This document shows, in pieces, positions 46,171 through 54,237 of a stretch of DNA of 64,000 nucleotides (position 1 is its first letter; each line of letters opens with the position of its first letter). The stretch covers positions 124,001-188,000 of the forward strand of contig NZ_CP042420.1 in assembly GCF_007954625.1 (NCBI RefSeq). Direction: 5' to 3'. Made by a program: the position numbers and the translations under genes. The stretch comes from Leuconostoc lactis. Lineage in GTDB: Bacteria; Bacillota; Bacilli; Lactobacillales; Lactobacillaceae. The notes beneath the pieces are model-generated. The model saw only the letters and a program-made list of their open reading frames with translations, was not told the DNA's origin and did no database searches.

Positions 46171-47193
46171 TTAATTCGTTGAATGACTAGAAGACGAGGC
46201 ACTCGTATCGGAAGATGAACTACTGCTCTGCTCCCCATCCCCCGTGCCTTGTGCCACTTGTGCCGTCACAGATTTGACATCATATCGGACAATGCCGGCA
46301 ATCGCCGGTAACGTCACCGTCAATGTGCCATTACCTTGAACTTGCGAGACATCAATCGGCACGCTCAGTTCACTCATAGCATTAAGTATATCAGAAGCAC
46401 CATATGCCGTCACACTTTTTGGATCAAATGTGACCTGGTATTTGTTGCTGCCGGCGTTTTTAAGTGCTGGTGTCAGTGATAATTTCTTACTGTCTGACGG
46501 TGTCACAACCATCGTCACAGTGGTTGACCGTTGGTCGAAATTCACTTCAACCACCTGACCATCCTTATCATAAGCCACCAACCGAACAACCTTGATAACT
46601 GTATCTTTAATCCCTGATTGTAAGGCTACTTGTGCGACAACTGTCGAAACTGCGTCAACATTCGTCTTTGGGCCGCTGATTGTCACGCGCTTTGGATCAC
46701 TCACCACCTCGCTGACAGTGTAACCCTGCGCAATTTTACTCTGATCATAATTAACGTGAATTGGTAATGTGACGGCGGCTTTCTTAGCAATCGTGACCGT
46801 AATCTTTTGTGGTGTTACCGTGGATGTCAACGAGGCATTCACCCCGCGCAACGCAACTGTTACCGTATGCTTTCCCGGTTTTAAACCACGAAGGTCGGCA
46901 CTGGCTTGAATATCATTGCGACTTTGGGTGGCAGAAATTAAGGCCCCTGATCCTTCAATATCAACAGATACCGTTGCTGGCGCGCCAACAGCGACATAAT
47001 TATCACTATCAAATTGCAAATTCAACGGGACTTTTAAGGTCGCCTTTTTTTCCGGTATCAACGTCGAAAAGTTATCCGACCCATTAGACGTGAGACTCGC
47101 CGTTTTGGTGCTTAACACGTACGCTGATAGGAGAATTGCGATCACTAATGAGATGACGAGATTAACAATTTTTGACTGGCCAACTTTTTTCAT
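46171..47193 (-). CDS. cdaR: c-di-AMP cyclase regulator CdaR (YbbR domains)
   Basis: Membrane-anchored extracytoplasmic regulator of CdaA, 340 residues. It has one N-terminal transmembrane helix (about 8-27), then three or four YbbR repeats and a Ser-rich C-terminal tail. The start at 47193 overlaps the cdaA stop by 4 bases and has GGGAGG 8 bases before; the nine extra upstream codons in the frame fall in cdaA. It should hold CdaA at the membrane. Confidence 0.93.
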   Translation of the reverse strand: MKKVGQSKIVNLVISLVIAILLSAYVLSTKTASLTSNGSDNFSTLIPEKKATLKVPLNLQFDSDNYVAVGAPATVSVDIEGSGALISATQSRNDIQASADLRGLKPGKHTVTVALRGVNASLTSTVTPQKITVTIAKKAAVTLPIHVNYDQSKIAQGYTVSEVVSDPKRVTISGPKTNVDAVSTVVAQVALQSGIKDTVIKVVRLVAYDKDGQVVEVNFDQRSTTVTMVVTPSDSKKLSLTPALKNAGSNKYQVTFDPKSVTAYGASDILNAMSELSVPIDVSQVQGNGTLTVTLPAIAGIVRYDVKSVTAQVAQGTGDGEQSSSSSSDTSASSSSHSTN

Positions 47194-48008
47194 GAGGCTG
47201 ACCTCCCTTTCTTTTGCCACCAGTGCTTTTTAGCCGCCAAATCTTCATCGGATGCCAAGAACTGATGTTTGAAGAAGTTGAGGTAGCTTTCCTGATCCAT
47301 ACGGCGTAATAAATCGCCATTTTGCGTGATGGATATTTCACCGGTTTCTTCCGACACCACCACCGTAATGGCATCACTGGCTTCCGAAATACCAACTGCA
47401 GCGCGATGACGTGTGCCTAATTCTTTGGGAATTCGGACACTTTCAGAAAGTGGCAAATAAGCGGCAGCGGCAGCAATGCGATCTTTACTAATAATCACGG
47501 CGCCATCATGTAGTGGCGTATTGGGAATAAAAGTATTAATCAGTAATTGACCCGAAATTGCCGCATCCAACTTGATACCAGTTTTAATGTAGTCATCTAG
47601 CTGCGTCTCACGTTCAATCGTAATTAAGGCACCAATACGCCGTTTTGACATATACTGTAATGCATCATCTAAACTCTTGATGAGTTGATTTTCTTCTGCA
47701 TTGTCAACATGTGATCGCCGTAACGTCAAGCCACGCCCTAACGTTTCCAGACCACGACGAATTTCTTGCTGAAAAATCACCACCAAGGCAATTGGCGCCC
47801 AAGTAATCAATTGATCCATGACCCACGACAAGGTTGTGAGGCCTAAGTACCAACTCACCACTTTGACCAGAATAATCGCCCCGACGCCAAATAAAATTTG
47901 GAGTGCACGCGTGCCTTCAACAAATTGAATAATCTTATAGAGTAAGAACCAAATAATAATAATATCAACCGCGTGCATGAGGTTGGAAATGGTTAAGTAC
48001 GATAGCAT
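47190..48008 (-). CDS. cdaA: diadenylate cyclase CdaA
   Basis: Makes c-di-AMP from ATP, an essential second messenger for potassium and wall homeostasis. The 272-residue protein has three N-terminal transmembrane helices and a DisA_N (DAC) domain with the catalytic motifs DGA (in LHDGAVIISKDR) and RHR (in GTRHRAAVG). The start at 48008 is chosen for AAGGA upstream; the frame is open for 14 more codons. It is coupled to cdaR. A NhaP-like antiporter gene lies just upstream on the same transcript. Confidence 0.95.
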   Translation of the reverse strand: MLSYLTISNLMHAVDIIIIWFLLYKIIQFVEGTRALQILFGVGAIILVKVVSWYLGLTTLSWVMDQLITWAPIALVVIFQQEIRRGLETLGRGLTLRRSHVDNAEENQLIKSLDDALQYMSKRRIGALITIERETQLDDYIKTGIKLDAAISGQLLINTFIPNTPLHDGAVIISKDRIAAAAAYLPLSESVRIPKELGTRHRAAVGISEASDAITVVVSEETGEISITQNGDLLRRMDQESYLNFFKHQFLASDEDLAAKKHWWQKKGRSAS

Positions 48009-48072
48009 AGGTTTTCCTTTACTGAATTTTAAGCAATAACTTAACGGCAATAATACGATGAACTCAGTTGTC

Positions 48073-50169
48073 CTATTCTTCGTTTTTACCTGCTAGCGCT
48101 GCCGTTTCCGCATAGTTGATAAACTGACGAATATTGATGCCCGCTTGACGCGTAATTCGGCCTTGTTCGTAAAGATCTTGAATCGTCTCACGTTGGGCAT
48201 TTAAAGCGAGTAATTCAAGCTCCATGCGCTGTTTATCATCTAATTCACGCTGTTCTGGTGTATCTGGATGTTTTTCATGTTCAATTTGATAGCGGTAAAC
48301 CACAATCAATTCATAGGCATTTTGTCTTTCCATACGGTGCAAAACAGTATCGCCATCGTACTTCTCCATATGCTGAGACAACGCCTTAATCGCAGCCTTG
48401 GCCATTTCACGAATCGCTAATGAGGTTTCCGCTTTAAACTGTTTGTTCGATTCATCTGACAACCAAATACGAACACTACGCAAAGCCCGCCGTGTTAAAA
48501 TACGGACCCAATGCGCGGAATTATCAAACTTTTTATCCGCCCCAATGAGTTTTTCGAGGCGTTCTAGACGACGAGATTGAATGGAGAAAATTAAAATTGA
48601 AATTTTCTCTTCAACCAATAACTGCTGCAAGCGATTGCGTTGGGCATCTAAAGCAATCCGACGCAATTCTGAGTTATCAAATTGGGCATCCTCGGGTTTT
48701 TCACCCATAAGCTGTTCGCGAATTTGGGTAATTGTGGCTTGCTTACGCGTAATCAATTCATAAACCACGGCTCGGTTCGTATCATTTTGTTGCTCACGCA
48801 ATGTTTCAATACCCACCTGAATGGCAAAAATACGCGCGCGTGATTCTGATAATTCAGCTTCACGACCTTCACCCGTTTCCGGCAACTCAGCGTCGGAAAT
48901 TTCTGGCTGCGTAAAGTCGTGTGATGACCGGACTTTCGTGACAATTGGCAACATAATCGTCGCGACTAATAAACTAATAATCACGACAACAGCCGCAATG
49001 AAAATCAACAAATCACGCTGTGGAAATGCCGAACCATCTTGGATAACGGCTGGTACAGTCATGACCGCCGCCATCGTCACCGCCCCACGAACACCCGTTA
49101 GACCCGAAATAATCGCCATTTTAAACGTGGGTTTTTGATCACGATTGCGTAAATACCACACCACCTGATTGCCATACGCCCACAATGTCCGAATGGTAAA
49201 AATAATGAGCCAAACAATCACACCATAGAGAATCGCTTGTCCGGTATGAATTTGTGCATTTTTGACAACCGCCACCACAATGGGTGGTAAACCAATTCCC
49301 AACAACACGAAAATAATCCCGTTGAGCAAATACACAAAGATTTCCCATGTGCGTACGGCTGTCACCGAAATTTCTGGATGCCGGGCGTTGATATGCTGAT
49401 CGCTTAAAATTTTAGTCAGTACACCACCAGCAACAACGGCAATCACGCCTGATGCATGAAAAACGGCTTCGGCTGTCCAATAAATCAAAAAAGGTGCTAA
49501 CAACGTCATCACGGTATGGAAAACGACATCATTTAACCCCACCCGATCAAATGTATCACGTAACCAGCTGAGCAGACTTCCCAAGGCTAAACCAACGATG
49601 AGACCCATGAAGGTCATCCAGAAAAAGTTCGTCACCGCTTGTCCGATTAAAAATGTCCCCATCACGGTAGCTTTAATGGCGGTGTTAAAACTCACCAAAC
49701 CACTCGCATCGTTAATCAAACTCTCACCAGCAACAATGTGTAAGACACTTTCTGGCAATTTTACACGTTTGGCGATAGCCTGTACCGCCACCGGATCAGT
49801 TGGCGACACGACAGCCGCCAACGCTAGGGCCACCGAGTTTGGCAGTTGCGGCATCAACAAGTGAATAAAGTATCCACCAATTAACGTCGTGAGGAGGACT
49901 AACAGGATAGCATTTCCCAAGATGGGGCCACGTAGCTCCCATAATTCACGTTTTGGAAAGCGCCAAGCATCATTGTAAAGCAACGGTGCCACAAACAATA
50001 ACATGAACCAATGCGCGTCAATGTCGACATTAACCCCTAAAAATAGCGATAAGAACAAGCCAATCACAATTTGAAAAAGACTAATCGGCACTTCCGGCAC
50101 AAAGTGCGAAATAATATTAGAGAAAGTCACTGAAACAATCAGAATAACGACCAATTCAAGTATCAACAT
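48073..50169 (-). CDS. NhaP-type cation/proton antiporter (CPA1)
   Basis: Sodium (or potassium)/proton antiporter, 698 residues. The membrane part (about 1-410, 12 or so helices) has the family motifs SPTDPVAV and GESLINDASGLV. A long hydrophilic C-terminal region (about 420-698) with heptad-like, charged helices follows, probably a regulatory domain; no clear RCK or CBS motif is seen. It lies between murB (3-base gap) and cdaA (64-base gap). Shared transcription with the c-di-AMP cyclase fits the role of that messenger in ion control, but binding is not shown. Confidence 0.9.
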   Translation of the reverse strand: MLILELVVILIVSVTFSNIISHFVPEVPISLFQIVIGLFLSLFLGVNVDIDAHWFMLLFVAPLLYNDAWRFPKRELWELRGPILGNAILLVLLTTLIGGYFIHLLMPQLPNSVALALAAVVSPTDPVAVQAIAKRVKLPESVLHIVAGESLINDASGLVSFNTAIKATVMGTFLIGQAVTNFFWMTFMGLIVGLALGSLLSWLRDTFDRVGLNDVVFHTVMTLLAPFLIYWTAEAVFHASGVIAVVAGGVLTKILSDQHINARHPEISVTAVRTWEIFVYLLNGIIFVLLGIGLPPIVVAVVKNAQIHTGQAILYGVIVWLIIFTIRTLWAYGNQVVWYLRNRDQKPTFKMAIISGLTGVRGAVTMAAVMTVPAVIQDGSAFPQRDLLIFIAAVVVIISLLVATIMLPIVTKVRSSHDFTQPEISDAELPETGEGREAELSESRARIFAIQVGIETLREQQNDTNRAVVYELITRKQATITQIREQLMGEKPEDAQFDNSELRRIALDAQRNRLQQLLVEEKISILIFSIQSRRLERLEKLIGADKKFDNSAHWVRILTRRALRSVRIWLSDESNKQFKAETSLAIREMAKAAIKALSQHMEKYDGDTVLHRMERQNAYELIVVYRYQIEHEKHPDTPEQRELDDKQRMELELLALNAQRETIQDLYEQGRITRQAGINIRQFINYAETAALAGKNEE

Positions 50170-50172
50170 CGT

Positions 50173-51051
50173 TTATCTTTCTCCTATAATACGTACTTCT
50201 GTCTCCAGTGTTACGCCGTACTTTGCTTTAACGGTCGCTTGCACCAAATGAATTAAATCTTCATAATCATTGCCTGTACCATTAGCAACGTTGACCATAA
50301 ATCCTGCATGTTTTTTCGACACTTCAACCCCGCCGACGCGTGTCCCTTGTAAGCCGGAATCCATAATTAACTTCCCCGCAAAATAACCCGTTGGTCGCTT
50401 AAAGACCGACCCATTGGAAGGGTAATTCAACGGTTGCTTATTAGCCCGTCGGAAATTATTATCATCCATACGTGCCTGAATAGCTGCTTTATCATCTGAC
50501 TTGAGCGTAAAGGTCGCACTGACAATCACGCCCCCGTTTTCTTGGAAAACGGATTGACGATACCCAAAGTTCAGCGCATCTGCTGCAAAAGTTTGCAAAG
50601 ACCCGTCTGGCATAATGGCTGTCACCGACGTGGCAACCATATCGGTTTGTCCGCCATAAGCCCCAGCGTTCATAAAGATGGCACCACCAACTGAGCCAGG
50701 AATGCCTGCGCCCCATTCCATCCCCGTCAACCCATGTTCCAAGGCAATTTCTGTCACGAGAATTAAATCTGCACCGGCATCAGCGGTGATTGTCTCGCCG
50801 CTGACTTGAATCTCTCGCAGTTCGTGCAACAAAATCACCAAACCGCGTAGCCCCCCATTGCGCACTACTAAATTAGATAGACGGCCAAAAACATGGATCG
50901 GGTATTGGGCTGACCGCGCCCAAGCCAATAGTGCTTGCAATTCGGCCAGTGTCTTAGGAATCGCTAAATAATCCACCACGCCGCCCACCTGTGTGTGGGC
51001 ATAAGGCGCTAGTGGTTGATTTTTTAATATTGTTATATTTTCTATTGTCAT
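50173..51051 (-). CDS. murB: UDP-N-acetylenolpyruvoylglucosamine reductase
   Basis: FAD- and NADPH-dependent enzyme that reduces UDP-GlcNAc-enolpyruvate to UDP-MurNAc. The 292 residues fit the type II MurB. Motifs include the FAD-binding GRLSNLVVRNGGLRG and the catalytic-region stretches AGIPGSVGGAIFMNAG and YPSNGSVFKRP. It starts the murB-nhaP-cdaA-cdaR-glmM run and has an extended -10 promoter. Confidence 0.96.
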   Translation of the reverse strand: MTIENITILKNQPLAPYAHTQVGGVVDYLAIPKTLAELQALLAWARSAQYPIHVFGRLSNLVVRNGGLRGLVILLHELREIQVSGETITADAGADLILVTEIALEHGLTGMEWGAGIPGSVGGAIFMNAGAYGGQTDMVATSVTAIMPDGSLQTFAADALNFGYRQSVFQENGGVIVSATFTLKSDDKAAIQARMDDNNFRRANKQPLNYPSNGSVFKRPTGYFAGKLIMDSGLQGTRVGGVEVSKKHAGFMVNVANGTGNDYEDLIHLVQATVKAKYGVTLETEVRIIGER

Positions 51052-51083
51052 TTTCTAAATCTCAGCTCCGAATCTATATTTCT

Positions 51084-51092
51084 ATTCTACCA
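51084..51092 (-). promoter_or_regulatory. extended -10 promoter of murB
   Basis: Minus strand TGG followed by TAGAAT, about 30 bases before the murB start. The -35 box is poor. Confidence 0.45.
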
Positions 51093-51121
51093 AACTTTGC
51101 GCCCAACCACGCACATTGCAC

Positions 51122-51166
51122 AAAAAAAGCTTGACATATCGCCACTTGGCTAAGTCAAGCTTTTTT
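51122..51166 (-). terminator. terminator after ndk
   Basis: Minus strand stem AAGCTTGAC / GTCAAGCTT extended by A-T pairs, with an inner GCCA / TGGC mini-stem and a T run of seven. Confidence 0.88.
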
Positions 51167-51169
51167 GGA

Positions 51170-51583
51170 TTAATCAAACCAGAGCGCAATTTCACGCTTG
51201 GCTGCAGTCTCACTATCTGATCCATGGACCAGATTCATAATAGCGGCAGCATCCCATGCACGTGCTAAGTCACCGCGAATTGTACCAGGCAAGGCTTTAG
51301 TTGGATCTGTGGCCCCCATCATATTCCGCCAGCCAGCAATGATTTCATTGCCTTCACCAATCATGGCAACAACCGGACCAGACGTCATATAAGTGACCAA
51401 ATCGGGATAAAAAGGCTTGTCAACATGTTCTGCGTAGTGCTGCGCCAACAATTCTGGTGTTGGCGTTAACATCTTCATGTCAACAATCTGATAGCCCTTG
51501 GCCTCAATACGTCGAATGATTTCACCTACTTTAGCCCGTTGTACACCGTCTGGCTTAATCATCATAAAGGTACGTTCTGTCAT
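51170..51583 (-). CDS. ndk: nucleoside-diphosphate kinase
   Basis: Equilibrates nucleoside di- and triphosphates. The 137-residue protein has the catalytic His in NLVHGSDS (about residue 119-120) and the N-terminal TFMMIKPDGVQRA signature. It is monocistronic, with its own promoter (51624-51652), GGGAGG ribosome site and terminator. Many lactobacilli lack ndk; it is intact here. Confidence 0.95.
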   Translation of the reverse strand: MTERTFMMIKPDGVQRAKVGEIIRRIEAKGYQIVDMKMLTPTPELLAQHYAEHVDKPFYPDLVTYMTSGPVVAMIGEGNEIIAGWRNMMGATDPTKALPGTIRGDLARAWDAAAIMNLVHGSDSETAAKREIALWFD

Positions 51584-51623
51584 GGTTTTGTCCTCCCAAT
51601 GAGTTGTATCTGTATTTACTCCT

Positions 51624-51652
51624 ATTGTACACGAACAAGAAACCGCTTACAA
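51624..51652 (-). promoter_or_regulatory. ndk promoter
   Basis: Minus strand TTGTAA (51647-51652), 17-base spacer, TACAAT (51624-51629), with TG before the -10. Confidence 0.72.
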
Positions 51653-51657
51653 CGTGT

Positions 51658-52173
51658 TTAACGCGCTGTTTTTTTAACATCTTCTGGTCGGTAAGTCATG
51701 GCCATGCCCTTTAAAATATTGCGAAGGTAACGGTCACCAGCCGGCTTATAGTTGCGGTGATCTGGCCGGCGCAATACGGCACTTAATTCGTTATTGGAAA
51801 TGGTAATGCCTGCAGTTTCTAAAAAGCCAAGATAATCATCACTCGTGTAAGACATCGCAATTTTCAGCTTTTTCATGACAACGTTATTAATGTCATCTTC
51901 TTTTGTCATATCAAAAGTTGGTGGTACTGGCTTGAGATCAGCCCCGATTTTCTGGCCACGCTGTGAAATAATCAAGCCATTCATAAAAGTTTCTAAAGTA
52001 TGCATATCAACCTTTTCATCGCGTGGTGTCCCTTCGGCTTGCTTGGTGAGCAACGCCGTCAATTGCGCTTCATCAAGCGTGATGCCACCCAATTCAAAAA
52101 TTTTGAGCATGTCAGTCTTTTTAATATTGAGTGCGTAACGTAAACGAATGATAATATCGTTATTATTCATCAT
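51658..52173 (-). CDS. DUF1456 family protein (YehS-like)
   Basis: A 171-residue cytoplasmic protein made of two similar DUF1456 repeats. The repeats (starting MNNNDIIIRLRYALNI and INNVVMKKLKIAMSY) each contain a helix and an LxLRRPDHRNY-type segment in the second. Function is unknown; relatives are widespread single-copy genes. It lies 38 bases downstream of mutL, probably on the mutSL transcript. Two consecutive Met codons are at the start; the first or second may be used. Confidence 0.85.
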   Translation of the reverse strand: MMNNNDIIIRLRYALNIKKTDMLKIFELGGITLDEAQLTALLTKQAEGTPRDEKVDMHTLETFMNGLIISQRGQKIGADLKPVPPTFDMTKEDDINNVVMKKLKIAMSYTSDDYLGFLETAGITISNNELSAVLRRPDHRNYKPAGDRYLRNILKGMAMTYRPEDVKKTAR

Positions 52174-52211
52174 ATTTCTCCTAGTATGTACCGCGCAAAT
52201 CTGCGCTGCGT

Positions 52212-54209
52212 TTAGTATGGATGGTTATCGTAGGTTTCCCATTTTTCATGCGCATCTTGAATGCGCTTAAACATTTTTTCCATCTCAGTTAAAGTAAATT
52301 GTGTTAACACGGGACGGCCATGAGGACAATTATACGGATTTTCAGCTTGTGATAATGTTTCCAGCAAGGTGCGTGCTTGGCTATCTGATAAATGCATATT
52401 AGCCCGAATGGCCCGCTTACAACTCATCATAATCGCCGTCCGTTCACGAAATTCAGCTACGGTCAGATGACCATCACGAAGTAACCAATCAATCATTTCA
52501 CGAATCGTCTCGGCCACTTGTTCTTTGGCAAACCAAGTCGGATGTTCCCGGACAATGAGTGTATTGGGACCAAACGTTTCCAGATGTAACCCAACGGCCG
52601 CTAAATCAGCTGCATAATCAGCGATTTTTAGCATATCTGACGTGGCGTAATTCAGGGTAATTGGGACGAGTAACCGCTGTTGGTCAGCTGACACGTCACC
52701 AATGATTTGGCGATAGTATTCATAATTGACCCGTTCCTGTGCGGCGTGTTGGTCAATTAAAAATAAGCCGGTTTCATTTTGTGCAAAGAGAAAAGTGCCA
52801 TGCATTTGCCCAATGTAAGCCAAGGTTGGAAAGCCACTCGGCCGTGTTGGTGTCACGTCTAACGTTTCCTGAACGGCCTTCTCGGTCGGTGCTTGATACG
52901 GCATTGCTGGTTCTGTTACTTGATTGACGACTGCCGGTTGTTCAAAGACAGTTAGTGTCGGTTCGTTAGCGTATTTTGCCGCAAATGCTTGCACAGCGTC
53001 ACTAGTGAGTTGCGTCCGATTCGTAATGTGAATCACCCGTGCTGGGCTATCGACTGCTGTCTCGGTTAACTTGGCGGGTTCAATCGGTTGGGTGACGACA
53101 GTATCACTGGTCGTTACCCACGGTGCTCGCTGGGTGGGGTGCTGTTGTGGTGTTGGTCGATCATGTGAGGCGATGACCGACTGCTGACCATACAAATTTT
53201 CATAGGCATCCGGAATTAAATTTTCTTGGGCTAAACGTGCCTTAATCGTCTCCACGAGTAACGCTGATAGTTCGTCTTCCTTAGCTAAACGAATTTCGGA
53301 TTTTTGCGGGTGGACATTGACATCAATCAATAAGGGATCCGTATTGATATTGATGACGCCCATCGGAAAACGCCCGACCATCAACTTGGAACCATAGCCG
53401 CGAATGACGGCATTAGAAACGGCAAAATTTTTAATAAAGCGACCGTTAATCAGTACTGTCAAATACTCACGTGACCCGCGCGTTAATTCTGGTAAGGACA
53501 CAAAGCCAGTGATATTAAATGTATCATCTTCACCAGCAATCGCTAACATTTTTTGGGCCACATCACGCCCGTAAATTGCCGCAATGACCTGTTGTTGATT
53601 GCCATTGCCAGTAGTTTTTAACAAGGGTCGATTATCAGCTGTGACAGTAAATGCAATATTCGTATAGGCCAAGGCCAACCGATTCATAATATCAGTGATG
53701 CGCGATAATTCTGTTTGTGGGCGTTTGAGGTATTTCAATCTAGCCGGTGTATTATAAAACAAATCACGAACCGAAATCACGGTACCACGTCGGCCATTGG
53801 CTGGGGTCACCTGCACTTCCTTCCCACCCTTGATGTGATACATCACACCTGCCGGCGCCGTCTCAGTTGTGGTGTTCAGCGTCACATCGGCAATGGCTGC
53901 AATAGACGGCAACGCTTCGCCACGAAAGCCCAGCGACACAATGTTAAATAAGTCATGCCGATCCGTAATTTTACTGGTGGCATGCCGCGTGAACGCTAAG
54001 GGCACATCTTCTGGATCAATCCCTGTGCCATTATCCACGACACGAATCAGTGATTGGCCGGCATTTTCAACCACCACATCAATTTGGGTGGCCCCAGCAT
54101 CAATCGCATTTTCAACTAATTCCTTGACAACACTGGCCGGTCGTTCAATGACCTCACCCGCTGCGATTTGGTTCGCTAATAAGTTTGAGAGTTCATGTAT
54201 TTTTCCCAT
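52212..54209 (-). CDS. mutL: DNA mismatch repair protein MutL
   Basis: ATPase and endonuclease that links MutS to strand removal, 665 residues. N-terminal GHKL ATPase motifs are ENAIDAGAT, DNGTGI and GFRGEALPSI. A variable linker (about 340-450) is followed by the C-terminal endonuclease domain with DQHAAQERVNYE, an exact DQHAX2EX4E metal motif, plus CKRAIRAN and CPHGRP. MutL is therefore of the nicking type, as expected in an organism without MutH. It lies 28 bases after mutS. Confidence 0.96.
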   Translation of the reverse strand: MGKIHELSNLLANQIAAGEVIERPASVVKELVENAIDAGATQIDVVVENAGQSLIRVVDNGTGIDPEDVPLAFTRHATSKITDRHDLFNIVSLGFRGEALPSIAAIADVTLNTTTETAPAGVMYHIKGGKEVQVTPANGRRGTVISVRDLFYNTPARLKYLKRPQTELSRITDIMNRLALAYTNIAFTVTADNRPLLKTTGNGNQQQVIAAIYGRDVAQKMLAIAGEDDTFNITGFVSLPELTRGSREYLTVLINGRFIKNFAVSNAVIRGYGSKLMVGRFPMGVININTDPLLIDVNVHPQKSEIRLAKEDELSALLVETIKARLAQENLIPDAYENLYGQQSVIASHDRPTPQQHPTQRAPWVTTSDTVVTQPIEPAKLTETAVDSPARVIHITNRTQLTSDAVQAFAAKYANEPTLTVFEQPAVVNQVTEPAMPYQAPTEKAVQETLDVTPTRPSGFPTLAYIGQMHGTFLFAQNETGLFLIDQHAAQERVNYEYYRQIIGDVSADQQRLLVPITLNYATSDMLKIADYAADLAAVGLHLETFGPNTLIVREHPTWFAKEQVAETIREMIDWLLRDGHLTVAEFRERTAIMMSCKRAIRANMHLSDSQARTLLETLSQAENPYNCPHGRPVLTQFTLTEMEKMFKRIQDAHEKWETYDNHPY

Positions 54210-54237
54210 TTAACGTCCGTGCAACGTGGCACGCCTC

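Noticed and set aside
54195-54237. Possible small gene between mutL and mutS
   Set aside because: The 28-base gap holds only the mutL ribosome-site region.
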